Origin: Pseudobdellovibrionaceae bacterium
GTDB taxonomy: Bacteria > Bdellovibrionota > Bdellovibrionia > Bdellovibrionales > Bdellovibrionaceae
Reading direction: 5' to 3'
DNA length: 33,827 bases
Assembly: GCA_016785955.1 (NCBI GenBank)
Contig: JAEUWH010000086.1
Coordinates: 77,561-111,387, forward strand
The stretch's first letter is position 1; each line of letters opens with the position of its first letter. Position numbers and translations under genes: made by a program. Shown here one piece after another: positions 1 through 7,245 of this stretch. The notes beneath the pieces are model-generated. The model searched no databases. It was not told the origin of the DNA and was given only the letters and a program-made list of their open reading frames with translations.

Positions 1-84
1 CCCCGGTCGTGCCGGTTGCGCTTTCGAGTGATCTATATTCTGAGTGCGCACACTTTTGGGCAGAATTGAACTGATCTTTTCCAT
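1..84 (-). CDS. Unknown protein, N-terminal fragment (runs off left edge)
   Basis: An ATG at 84 (minus strand) is preceded by a near-perfect ribosome binding site, AGGAGGTG, five bases upstream. The frame stays open for 28 codons to the window edge. The visible protein starts MEKISSILPKSV and continues polar, with an AQPARPG stretch. No family can be named from so little. It lies downstream of aspS on the same strand with a gap of about 136 bases, and a small inverted repeat in that gap suggests its own leader. The strong start signal makes it very likely a real gene; its function is unknown. Confidence 0.6.
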   Translation of the reverse strand, partial: MEKISSILPKSVRTQNIDHSKAQPARPG

Positions 85-103
85 CTTTCACCTCCTGTGA
101 AAT

Positions 104-120
104 CGTTTCATTCTGAAACG
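104..120 (-). promoter_or_regulatory. Small hairpin in leader of the left-edge gene
   Basis: CGTTTCA and TGAAACG form a 7-bp inverted repeat around a 3-base loop. It ends a few bases upstream of the strong ribosome binding site of the left-edge gene. It has no T-run and so is not an obvious terminator of aspS. It could be an operator or a leader hairpin. Confidence 0.3.
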
Positions 121-220
121 GACGGCACACATTATCTCGGTGATTTTGAAAGAAAGCTAAAGTGTCGAACTTAATTACTGGACTTTAGTTTAAACTAACA
201 ATTAAAAACAAACAGAACGC

Positions 221-2053
221 TTAGTTCTGCTTGTTAGCATCTTCGATAAACTTCTCGGCCTGCGGAGATAACCTCACACCCACCTCGGACAACTGATCAC
301 GATTAACTGGCGTTGGCGCCTCGCTCATTAAATCGGTGGCCTTGGCGGTCTTAGGGAATGCGATCACATCACGAATGGCATCGGTTCCACACAGAAGCAT
401 GATCAGACGATCCATACCCCACGCAATACCCCCATGCGGAGGTGTTCCGTATTTCAAAGCATCCAAGAAATAGCCAAATTTCAATTTGGTTTCAGCTTCA
501 GACATTCCCAGCACCCGGAACATGGCCTGCTGAATTTCATTTCTGTATATACGAATACTACCACCACCCAATTCGTAACCATTACAAACTAAATCATACG
601 CTTTCGCTAACATTTGACCAAAACGCTTTTCGTTATTGTTAATTAAATCATCAAACGATTCGTCTTTGGGGGATGTGAACGGATGATGCCGAGCCACCCA
701 ACGCTTTTCATCCGGTGAGTATTCAAGTAATGGGAAATCGACAACCCATAAAAAGTGGTCTTTTTTACGATCAAGTAAATTAAGTTCGCGACCTAAATGC
801 AAACGCAACGTACTGAGTGTCGCACACGCCGGGTCGTAATCGTCCGCCACGATTAGGCAGGCGTCACCTTTCTGTGATCCCGTCGCCTTGAAAATTCCCT
901 CTAGCACATCTTTGGAAAGAAATTTTGAAATCGGCGTCGATAACTCGCCATTTTCTTCGGATTTGATCCATACCAAACCTTTAGCGCCCGCTTTTTTGGC
1001 AATATCAGTTAATTTATCAAACTGCCCACGTGTGTAACTGCCACCCTTAGGCACCGAGATACCACGAACGATCCCGCCACGCGCCACCACTTCGTCAAAC
1101 ACCTTGAACCCGGACGATGTACCAATCACTTTCGCTAGGTCCTTGATTTCCATTCCAAAACTGATATCTGGCTTATCCGATCCAAAACGATCCATCGCCT
1201 CTTGAAAACTCATGCGAGGAATTTTATCAATATCGACACCTTTGATTTCTTTCCAAATATATTTCACCATATTTTCATTCATGGTGATGATATCCTCGAC
1301 ATCGATGAACGACATCTCGATATCAATTTGCGAAAACTCAGGCTGACGATCCGCCCGTAAATCTTCATCACGGAAACAACGAGCCAATTGGAAATAACGG
1401 TCAAAACCAGATATCATTAACAATTGTTTTAACGTTTGTGGTGATTGAGGAAGAGCATAAAAATGACCCAAATTTACTCGTGACGGAACTAAATAGTCAC
1501 GCGCGCCCTCGGGTGTCGATTTGTATAAAATGGGGGTCTCGACCTCGATAAAGCCGTTGTCTGACAAATACCGTCGCACCAGTTGCGCCACTTTGTGACG
1601 AGTGAACAAATGATTCTGCAGTTTAGGAGATCGCAAGTCCAAGTATCTGTACTTAAGTCGTAGCATTTCATTAACATTCAAATCATCAATTTGAAAAGGG
1701 GGCACGGCCGCCTCATTCAAAATTTCACAATTGATCGCATCGATTTCAATTTCACCAGTCTTAAGTTTAGAATTACGCATGCCTTCTGGACGCACCTTAA
1801 CCGTGCCTTCGACGGCTAAAACATATTCACCACGCAGATCCTTAGCGGATGATGTTTCCGACTTTTTGGGATCAAGTACGACCTGCACAATTCCTTCGCG
1901 ATCACGTAAATCGATAAAAACTAGACTGCCATGGTCACGGCGATTGGATACCCAACCCATAACGACGACTTTTTGTCCGTCCAAGCTTTTGTCTAGCAAT
2001 CCACAGTAATGCGTTCTTTTTTTAGATAATACAAATTTCGACGAATGTTCCAT
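221..2053 (-). CDS. aspS: Aspartyl-tRNA synthetase (possibly Asp/Asn non-discriminating)
   Basis: Class II synthetase that charges tRNA with aspartate in the cytosol. It shows the N-terminal OB-fold anticodon-binding domain (about residues 15-120), class II motif 2 (CFRDEDLRADRQPEFSQ), a bacterial GAD insertion and motif 3 (GGIAWGMDRLI). The start is placed at 2053, where AAGGAA lies about seven bases upstream and the protein is 610 residues. An in-frame ATG at 2095 would add 14 residues with no good ribosome binding site. The anticodon region reads RRDHGS, with His41, and a Gly follows about 50 residues later in RPEGMRN. In Pseudomonas AspRS the equivalent His and Gly are linked to relaxed recognition that also charges tRNA-Asn, so a non-discriminating enzyme is plausible. 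That needs GatCAB, which is not in this window. Confidence 0.97.
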   Translation of the reverse strand: MEHSSKFVLSKKRTHYCGLLDKSLDGQKVVVMGWVSNRRDHGSLVFIDLRDREGIVQVVLDPKKSETSSAKDLRGEYVLAVEGTVKVRPEGMRNSKLKTGEIEIDAINCEILNEAAVPPFQIDDLNVNEMLRLKYRYLDLRSPKLQNHLFTRHKVAQLVRRYLSDNGFIEVETPILYKSTPEGARDYLVPSRVNLGHFYALPQSPQTLKQLLMISGFDRYFQLARCFRDEDLRADRQPEFSQIDIEMSFIDVEDIITMNENMVKYIWKEIKGVDIDKIPRMSFQEAMDRFGSDKPDISFGMEIKDLAKVIGTSSGFKVFDEVVARGGIVRGISVPKGGSYTRGQFDKLTDIAKKAGAKGLVWIKSEENGELSTPISKFLSKDVLEGIFKATGSQKGDACLIVADDYDPACATLSTLRLHLGRELNLLDRKKDHFLWVVDFPLLEYSPDEKRWVARHHPFTSPKDESFDDLINNNEKRFGQMLAKAYDLVCNGYELGGGSIRIYRNEIQQAMFRVLGMSEAETKLKFGYFLDALKYGTPPHGGIAWGMDRLIMLLCGTDAIRDVIAFPKTAKATDLMSEAPTPVNRDQLSEVGVRLSPQAEKFIEDANKQN

Positions 2054-2087
2054 CCGGTGTTCCTTCGAGTTAGAATCGAATCTTAAT

Positions 2088-2103
2088 ACTGACACATGTC
2101 AGT
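2088..2103. promoter_or_regulatory. Inverted repeat in the aspS / small-protein divergent region
   Basis: ACTGACA and TGTCAGT arms flank two bases. The site sits about 35 bases upstream of the aspS start, in the 126-base region shared with the divergent gene at 2180. TGACA/TGTCA half-sites recur in the palindrome at 20313. It may be an operator; no regulator is identified. Confidence 0.35.
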
Positions 2104-2118
2104 GTTGGGGTCAAAAAG

Positions 2119-2148
2119 TTGTTCTTTTCCTGCCGTTTCATCTAGAAT
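2119..2148 (+). promoter_or_regulatory. Probable sigma-70-type promoter for 2180-3676
   Basis: TTGTTC, an 18-base spacer and TAGAAT lie about 30 bases upstream of the start at 2180. There is no other obvious promoter before the sigma factor gene, so this probably serves both genes. Confidence 0.4.
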
Positions 2149-2179
2149 AGGATTTTCAAGTACTAAGTAAGGAGCTCCG

Positions 2180-2485
2180 ATGCCAAAACTAACCATCGAC
2201 TATCCCACTAGCCACGGCGTGACAGATACCTATACTAAACTCAAAGATTTTTTCGAAAAGACGGACGAAATCAAAAAATACGACCCTAAAGTTCAGTGCC
2301 TATTCAATGATTCCAATCGAACGTGTGATTTGAAAGGCTCGCAGTTCAAAGGTGATTTTAAAGTTGCCGAAGCGGCCCAAGGCAGCCAAGTGACGATCAA
2401 CATAGACCTGCCATTTCTTTTAAGTCCACTTAAAGGAAAAATTGAAGAGACTCTTCTGAAGATGTTAAAAAAACATGTAGGCTAA
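2180..2485 (+). CDS. Small PHA-system-like protein (PHA_gran_rgn family)
   Basis: 101 residues with AAGGAG upstream of the ATG. The pattern of an N-terminal beta strand, an amphipathic helix (TKLKDFFEKTDEIKKY), alternating strands (NRTCDLKG, GDFKVAEA, SQVTINIDLPFLL) and a closing helix (PLKGKIEETLLKML) resembles the 'putative polyhydroxyalkanoic acid system protein' family (PF09650, about 90 residues). Proteins of that family are often annotated by association with PHA granules, without a proven biochemical role. No PHA synthase or phasin is visible nearby. The gene ends three bases before the sigma factor start, so the two are almost certainly co-transcribed. A stress-related role is possible from this context but is inference. 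Confidence 0.6.
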   Translation: MPKLTIDYPTSHGVTDTYTKLKDFFEKTDEIKKYDPKVQCLFNDSNRTCDLKGSQFKGDFKVAEAAQGSQVTINIDLPFLLSPLKGKIEETLLKMLKKHVG

Positions 2486-2488
2486 ATC

Positions 2489-3676
2489 ATGACCCAAGAG
2501 AAAAAAACGGCTAAAAAAAAAGCCTCTTCAAAGAAAGAGGTTAAACTGGTTGCTAAAAAAACAACCAAAAAGCATGATTCCGCCGTCAAAACAAAGTCCG
2601 TAGCGGCCGAAATCGTTAATGACCATGATTTGAAGCTGAAGGATGTTTCCGATCGTGGTCACGAATCAGAACTGGACTCTGAATCCACAGAAATGTCCCC
2701 CCTGGACGTTGCGGCCCAGCGCGCAGAGGCCGCCTACCGTGGCACTGACGACGACTTTGATTATGATACTGAGGTTGAAGAACAAACCGAATTAAGTGAA
2801 CGAAAAACTAAATCGTCCTCGAAAGCGGTGGCCATTGCGCCATCGCGATTGCCCCAATCCAGTGATCCACTGGTTATCTATCTGAATGAAATTCGCAAAT
2901 ACCCTCTTTTGTCCCGAGAGCGTGAACGTGAGGTTTCCGAGAAATATTTCGAGACCAAAGATCCCGAAGCCGCGCAGTTGTTAGTGCGTAGCAATTTAAG
3001 ATTCGTTGTTAAAATCGCCGCCGAGTACTCTAAATTTGGGGCCAAACTGATTGATCTGATTCAAGAAGGCAATGTGGGTTTAATGCATGCCGTTCGCGAG
3101 TACAATCCCTACAAAGGCGCCCGCTTGATCACATACGCCGTGTGGTGGATTCGTGGATACATACAAGAATACTTGATGCGACAATATTCCATGGTCCGAA
3201 TCGGCACAACTCAGAATCAACGTAAACTTTTTTATCAATTGCAAAAAGAAAAAAATAATCTGGAAGCTCTTTCCAATGAAAAAAATTTAGCCGAATTGTC
3301 CGAACGCTTGGGAATCCCCGAAGATGAAATTAAAATCATGGCGCAGCGTTTGAGTGGTCGTGACATCAGCCTGGATCGCCCCGTCGGGGATGAGGACGCC
3401 GGAACAACCTTGGGCTCGTTTCAACAATCACCAAATGAGTCGATGGAAGATACCCTGGCCCGCGAAGAAATGCTTAAACTGTTGCAAAGCAAAGTGTCTG
3501 AACTAGAGCCCGATTTGTCGGAAAGAGAAAAAATCATTCTTCACGAACGTCTCTTGAACGATGAACCTCTGACACTGCAAGAGATTGGTGAAAAATACGG
3601 AATCACTCGTGAGGCCGTTCGCCAAATGGAAGCTCGACTCATCAAAAAAATTAAAGACAAGTTTGGTGATTTCTAG
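2489..3676 (+). CDS. rpoH: RpoH-like (sigma-32 type) sigma factor with long N-terminal extension
   Basis: Sigma-70 family factor that directs RNA polymerase to a promoter subset. From about residue 126 it follows the family order: region 1.2 (DPLVIYLNEIRKYPLL), region 2 (LIDLIQEGNVGLMHAV, ITYAVWWIRGYIQEY), the RpoH-box-like QRKLFYQLQ after GTTQN, region 3, and region 4 with a helix-turn-helix (LTLQEIGEKYGITREAVRQ). The core of about 270 residues matches RpoH in size. The first 125 residues are extra: 1-36 are Lys/Ala/Ser-rich and about 50-105 are strongly acidic. An internal ATG at 2693 would remove half of this. RpoH family factors drive heat-shock genes; htpG in this window is a plausible target, although its promoter looks sigma-70-like. 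The start has only a weak ribosome binding site and may be coupled to the upstream gene. Confidence 0.85.
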   Translation: MTQEKKTAKKKASSKKEVKLVAKKTTKKHDSAVKTKSVAAEIVNDHDLKLKDVSDRGHESELDSESTEMSPLDVAAQRAEAAYRGTDDDFDYDTEVEEQTELSERKTKSSSKAVAIAPSRLPQSSDPLVIYLNEIRKYPLLSREREREVSEKYFETKDPEAAQLLVRSNLRFVVKIAAEYSKFGAKLIDLIQEGNVGLMHAVREYNPYKGARLITYAVWWIRGYIQEYLMRQYSMVRIGTTQNQRKLFYQLQKEKNNLEALSNEKNLAELSERLGIPEDEIKIMAQRLSGRDISLDRPVGDEDAGTTLGSFQQSPNESMEDTLAREEMLKLLQSKVSELEPDLSEREKIILHERLLNDEPLTLQEIGEKYGITREAVRQMEARLIKKIKDKFGDF

Positions 3677-3730
3677 CACCTAACTGAACAAGTCCTGCGA
3701 CTATGACCTTTTGTTGACGATCTGACTCTT

Positions 3731-3754
3731 TTTGAGATTTGTGAAAATCTCAAA
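3731..3754. promoter_or_regulatory. Perfect 10-bp inverted repeat, candidate enhancer site
   Basis: TTTGAGATTT and AAATCTCAAA flank GTGA. It lies about 230-250 bases upstream of the predicted sigma-54 start, in the usual range for binding sites of sigma-54 activators. No T-run follows on either strand, so it is a poor intrinsic terminator for the sigma factor gene. Confidence 0.4.
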
Positions 3755-3954
3755 TGAACCCAAATTTCTTCAAACACCTTTTTGAACCTCGTTTCTGAGG
3801 TAAATCCACGTTGGATACAGATCTGACCACACCGCGCTTAAAGCAGGAGAGGCTCCCGAGAGCGATACAGATGTATAACTATCTGCCATCCCTCAGCAAA
3901 TATAGGCTCTTTGATAAAATGTGACTCTCCATAAATACGCAAAGTCCTTAATAT

Positions 3955-3971
3955 TTGGCGAAGAACTTGCA
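3955..3971 (+). promoter_or_regulatory. Sigma-54 (RpoN) promoter
   Basis: TTGGCGAAGAACTTGCA. The invariant GG and GC pairs are separated by exactly 10 bases, with TTGGC at -24 and TTGCA at -12, matching the RpoN consensus. The predicted start is near 3982, leaving a leader of about 62 bases before the ATG at 4045. It was the only site of this quality that I found in the intergenic regions I scanned. Confidence 0.72.
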
Positions 3972-3982
3972 TCCTTTTTATT

Positions 3983-4013
3983 TAAATCGACCTAGATAGG
4001 CTGGTAATGACAG
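3983..4013 (+). repeat. Dispersed element, copy A (31 bases)
   Basis: Begins TAAATCGACCTAGATAGG and ends CTGGTAATGACAG. It matches the copy at 25990-26020 at 29 of 31 positions on the opposite strand, and its last 21 bases match the copy at 31583-31603 exactly. GGCTG pairs with CAGCC (3999-4015) around the loop GTAATGA. The element starts at the predicted first base of the sigma-54 transcript, so here it would be the 5' end of the mRNA of the gene at 4045. Confidence 0.7.
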
Positions 4014-4044
4014 CCGGTAAGGGCATTCAGACAGGAGAAAACTA

Positions 4045-5385
4045 ATGTCATTGGGTCCATTTATTTTAAAAGTGATTTTAGTTTTCCTGATTAACCTTTC
4101 AATACAGGTTCCTGTATCGGCATCTCCACGCAAAGCCACTCGTTCATTTCAAACCCCATCCCCTGAAATAGACTATTTGGAATTTAAAGAAAAAATTTTA
4201 TTAAATCCAAAAGTCAGTACTGTCGCTAAGACCCTGCGCATGTTGCCACAGTCTTATCGCAGCAACTATACACTGATGCACACATCTGGCAGCATCCAAC
4301 CTGGTACGTTCTTGAATCCTCGAGCAATCCTTTTCGGTGAAACGGGATCGCTTATCATCACCTTCAATGGCGATAAGTCTCAGTATGGTTACAATGCCTT
4401 AGAAATTGCCAGCTACGACGAAAACAAAAAAAGAATTTCTTTTCGCAAAATTATTTTTCGTGAAGATTCGGACACAAATCTAGATTGGACGAAAGAAGCG
4501 GTGGCGAAACATGAAAGACTGGACGAAAATATAGAAGATGCCGTTGAATATTTTGATCAGCGCATTTTGATTTCTAAGCCAAACCAAATGGTCTGCATGG
4601 GATGCCATTCTACGAAAACTTTTTCAATTGCCGAAGAAAAATCAAAACGTCCCGAGGACCGATTGGCTCGCTACAATTGGGCAGCATACGACACTTGGCC
4701 CGGAAACTATGGGAAAACTGAGGACGTACTTATAGACGACTCCGAATTTCAAAAGTTCTTAGAAAACCGAAAAACAAACGATCGCTATCAAGCGCTGTAT
4801 CGACCGCCTTTAGATGACTTCTTTCCATATTCAGACGTTCAACAATCAAGTGAAGAAATCGATTTGAACAAAAATCCCAATTCTCGACTGACCATGTTAG
4901 TTGCACTTCGCTATGCGCAGCAATTAGCAAATGTGATTTATAAATCAGATGATTTAAGAAAAAACTATAAAAGCTACATGCAAGCACTTGGGTGTATTGA
5001 AAATATAGACACGCTAAACCAGATCATCAAAAAACATGGTCGATTAAGCTTAGAATTTCCACCCATTGCTGAATTCGAACACTCCTACACTTTACCGACT
5101 CCTGTTTTAGACTTGGTTAAAAATGACCTTGCTGACCTGCTATTTATTCAACTAGCAATACAAGCTAAAGAGTTGAGGCCAAATATCTATACTTTGCTTC
5201 CTAAAACTTCGAACAAAACTGTTCCAATGCCTCTTCAACTCTCTTGGAATTCTAACTATAGATTGCTAGATTTACTGACTAAAAACTTTTGGAATATAGT
5301 ACCCCTATATCATAGTACCATCACAAAAAAATACGACACAAATTTTCGCACTCAAATTTGTGATGAACTCAGCCGTCGGCCTTAA
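4045..5385 (+). CDS. Secreted CxxCH (monohaem cytochrome c-like) protein
   Basis: 446 residues with AGGAG upstream of the ATG. The N-terminus is a signal peptide (hydrophobic 6-22, likely cut after Ala26 in VSA-S). Cys184-Met-Gly-Cys-His188 is a single CxxCH motif of the type that binds c-type haem, followed about 30 residues later by YDTWPGNYG. A CxxCH followed by a Trp-Pro-Gly motif is seen in periplasmic or surface proteins of unknown role in Bdellovibrio relatives (from memory). There are no other recognisable domains; the C-terminal half is helical and more AT-rich. Haem attachment is inferred, and the motif could instead bind a metal. It is transcribed from the sigma-54 promoter at 3955, which implies activator-dependent expression. 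It ends at a TTAATTAA that supplies stop codons for both strands. Confidence 0.75.
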   Translation: MSLGPFILKVILVFLINLSIQVPVSASPRKATRSFQTPSPEIDYLEFKEKILLNPKVSTVAKTLRMLPQSYRSNYTLMHTSGSIQPGTFLNPRAILFGETGSLIITFNGDKSQYGYNALEIASYDENKKRISFRKIIFREDSDTNLDWTKEAVAKHERLDENIEDAVEYFDQRILISKPNQMVCMGCHSTKTFSIAEEKSKRPEDRLARYNWAAYDTWPGNYGKTEDVLIDDSEFQKFLENRKTNDRYQALYRPPLDDFFPYSDVQQSSEEIDLNKNPNSRLTMLVALRYAQQLANVIYKSDDLRKNYKSYMQALGCIENIDTLNQIIKKHGRLSLEFPPIAEFEHSYTLPTPVLDLVKNDLADLLFIQLAIQAKELRPNIYTLLPKTSNKTVPMPLQLSWNSNYRLLDLLTKNFWNIVPLYHSTITKKYDTNFRTQICDELSRRP

Positions 5386-5784
5386 TTAATCTTCGGAATC
5401 GCGTTGAAGAATTTTGTCAATGTCCTCTTTCAAGGCGTTGGATTGAAGACTTTCACGAGGGACACTTTTCTTGTCTAAGGTAAAAATCATTTCCTTAATG
5501 AACGTAGGGTGAAACTCTTTAGCGATTTTTAGAAGCATATTTTTCTTTAGAAAATACATGTGATGCATGACACTTGAATTTTTTACATAGACATACAGCT
5601 TTTTCTGATAGTAACCCACCGGCTCGGAATTTTCAGCGATACCATCACCCATCAACTCTTTCCAACGAGACCATAATTTCCATCGCAGGAAATGTTCGGA
5701 CAATGGACTCTTGCCATCCTCAAACAAGCTCTGTAGAACCTGGCTACTGACTTTGAATTTTGTTTTGTAATCAAGTTCATCCAT
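5386..5784 (-). CDS. dciA: DciA-like protein (DUF721), replicative helicase loader candidate
   Basis: 132 residues. The central part, with LWSRWKELMGDGIAENSEP, then KKLYVYVKNSSVMHHM and a run of hydrophobic and basic residues ending in IKEMIFTL, follows the DUF721 pattern: W..(V/M)G..I...S.P followed by a beta strand and the LyV.v.ss motif. DUF721 includes DciA, which helps load DnaB in bacteria lacking DnaC/DnaI. It abuts the convergent gene at 5385 and diverges from trmFO with only 26 bases between start codons. No good ribosome binding site is visible; a near-leaderless mRNA is possible. Membership in the family is fairly sure; the helicase-loading role is from family knowledge. Confidence 0.75.
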   Translation of the reverse strand: MDELDYKTKFKVSSQVLQSLFEDGKSPLSEHFLRWKLWSRWKELMGDGIAENSEPVGYYQKKLYVYVKNSSVMHHMYFLKKNMLLKIAKEFHPTFIKEMIFTLDKKSVPRESLQSNALKEDIDKILQRDSED

Positions 5785-5796
5785 CTGTTTGACGAG

Positions 5797-5804
5797 GGTA
5801 TAAA
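5797..5804. promoter_or_regulatory. Shared -10-like sequence between dciA and trmFO
   Basis: GGTATAAA reads TATAAA toward trmFO, with TTCATC 17 bases upstream at 5776-5781, and TATACC toward dciA. Expected start points would fall at or within a few bases of each start codon, so both mRNAs could be leaderless or nearly so. The intergenic gap is only 26 bases. Confidence 0.4.
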
Positions 5805-5810
5805 GAATTT

Positions 5811-7160
5811 ATGACGGCTTCAAGTAAAAAAGAAATTTATGTTGTAGGTGGTGGTTTAGCGGGCTCAGAATGTACACTTCAATTGGCCTCTAAAAACTAC
5901 GTTGTACATTTATACGAGATGAAACCCGTCCAATTCTCGGAGGCCCATAAATCCCGGCATTTAGCCGAAATCGTTTGTTCAAACTCGTTTGGCTCGCAAT
6001 CCGAAGGCAGCGCTCCTCATCAATTGAAATGGGAAGCCGATCGCCTGAACTCGTTCATTTTAAATACCGCTAAACTCAACGCGGTACCGGCAGGACAAGC
6101 TCTCAGCGTAGACCGTGAACGATTCGCGGCAGATATGGATCGCTTGGTTCGCTCGCATCCTAATATCATCGTTCACGAAGAAGTCGTAAAAAGCTTGGAT
6201 CAATTGCCTCGTCCTTTAGTCGTGGCAACGGGACCGTTGACAGCTCCCACATTAGCCGCTTCCCTACAAGAACATTTCGGTGGACAATTTTTGTATTTTT
6301 TTGATGCGATTGCGCCCATCATCGATACGGATTCGATCAATATGGACATCTGTTGGAAAGCCGATCGGTATGGCAAAGGATCGGATGATTACATCAATTG
6401 TCCTTTCAACAAAGAACAATATTGGAATTTCGTTCGCGAGATCGAAGCAGCCAAAAAAATCGAACCCAAAGATTTTGAAAAAACCAATTTTTTCGAAGGT
6501 TGCATGCCGATCGAAACAATGGTCGAGCGTGGTTTACAGACACCCCGCTTTGGTCCCATGAAGCCAGTGGGTTTGCCAAATCCAAAAACTCAGCGTGACG
6601 AGTACGCGATCGTGCAACTTCGACAAGACAACAAAGAAGCCACGGCCTATAACATGGTAGGATTTCAAACGCGTATGACCTATTCCGAGCAGGTGCGTGT
6701 ATTTCGTATGATTCCCGGGTTGGAAAATGCCGAATTTTTAAAACTCGGCAGCATACATCGCAATCTTTTTATCAACACTCCGTCGCTGCTAAACAAAGAT
6801 CTTTCTAGTCGCAAAGATCCATGGTTATTTTTTGCTGGGCAAATCACCGGAGTCGAAGGTTACTTCGAGTCGACATGCACTGGAATCATGGTCGCCCGTT
6901 TCTTGGACGACAAACTGAATCAACGTGCCGTCTCTTATCCTCCACGAGCATCGGCGATGGGTTCGATTTTGGAAGCGATTACAGACGAAACCCGTGCGAA
7001 ACACTTTCAACCCACAAATATTAATTTTGGATTACTGCCACCGATTGAGGCGGTTTTTAAGGATAAAAAACTTAAGAAGGACGCCCAAATCCAACGCGCA
7101 CGAAATACGTTCAGCGAGTGGCTTAATCCACAAGCGCCTCAAAACGAAACGTCTTTGTAG
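5811..7160 (+). CDS. trmFO: tRNA (uracil-54-C5)-methyltransferase, folate/FAD-dependent
   Basis: Makes ribothymidine at position 54 of tRNA using methylene-tetrahydrofolate and FAD. 449 residues, the normal TrmFO length. The FAD-binding Rossmann motif VVGGGLAGSE starts the protein, EMKP follows the second strand, and both family cysteines are present: EIVCSNSFGS and GCMPIETMVERG (the catalytic-type Cys before IExM). The C-terminal FAD segment reads GQITGVEGYFEST, as expected. The ATG at 5811 lacks a strong ribosome binding site (GAGG is 13 bases away), matching a leaderless start from the adjacent -10. Confidence 0.96.
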   Translation: MTASSKKEIYVVGGGLAGSECTLQLASKNYVVHLYEMKPVQFSEAHKSRHLAEIVCSNSFGSQSEGSAPHQLKWEADRLNSFILNTAKLNAVPAGQALSVDRERFAADMDRLVRSHPNIIVHEEVVKSLDQLPRPLVVATGPLTAPTLAASLQEHFGGQFLYFFDAIAPIIDTDSINMDICWKADRYGKGSDDYINCPFNKEQYWNFVREIEAAKKIEPKDFEKTNFFEGCMPIETMVERGLQTPRFGPMKPVGLPNPKTQRDEYAIVQLRQDNKEATAYNMVGFQTRMTYSEQVRVFRMIPGLENAEFLKLGSIHRNLFINTPSLLNKDLSSRKDPWLFFAGQITGVEGYFESTCTGIMVARFLDDKLNQRAVSYPPRASAMGSILEAITDETRAKHFQPTNINFGLLPPIEAVFKDKKLKKDAQIQRARNTFSEWLNPQAPQNETSL

Positions 7161-7207
7161 GGTTTGATCGGCGAATGAGAAAAAATTTCCATTCGTTGAT
7201 TCAGATT

Positions 7208-7225
7208 TAGGTAATGCTTTACCTA
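7208..7225. promoter_or_regulatory. Hairpin upstream of the cyclase gene
   Basis: TAGGTAA and TTACCTA flank TGCT, 20 bases upstream of the start at 7246. There is no T-run, so it is not a standard terminator for trmFO. It may be an operator or leader hairpin. It does not fit the TTAC-N3-GTAA LexA site reported for Bdellovibrio. Confidence 0.3.
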
Positions 7226-7245
7226 GGTCTACCGATACAAAGTCC

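Larger units (their letters stand above)
3677..4044 (+). other. 368-base gene-free regulatory region
   Basis: No open frame with a start signal was seen. From left to right it holds a 10-bp inverted repeat (3731-3754), a 5-bp hairpin ACCTC/GAGGT (3786-3801), GATACAGAT in two copies (3814 and 3864), and a hairpin CAGAT/ATCTG overlapping the second copy. A GGAG/CTCC stem lies near 3845. A sigma-54 promoter (3955-3971) and a dispersed repeat (3983-4013) close the region. The simplest reading is an enhancer-plus-promoter region for the downstream secreted protein. A structured RNA between 3800 and 3900 cannot be excluded. Confidence 0.5.

Noticed and set aside
3800-3900. A 6S or other known small RNA
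   Set aside because: Small stems and a repeated GATACAGAT are present, but neither a long central-bubble helix nor any known consensus could be recognised. Kept only as unclassified structure.
5382-5389. TTAATTAA as an operator
   Set aside because: It is explained by two convergent stop codons meeting back to back.
7208-7225. A LexA box before the cyclase gene
   Set aside because: The repeat is GTAA-N4-TTAC, the inverse of the TTAC-N3-GTAA site reported for Bdellovibrio LexA.
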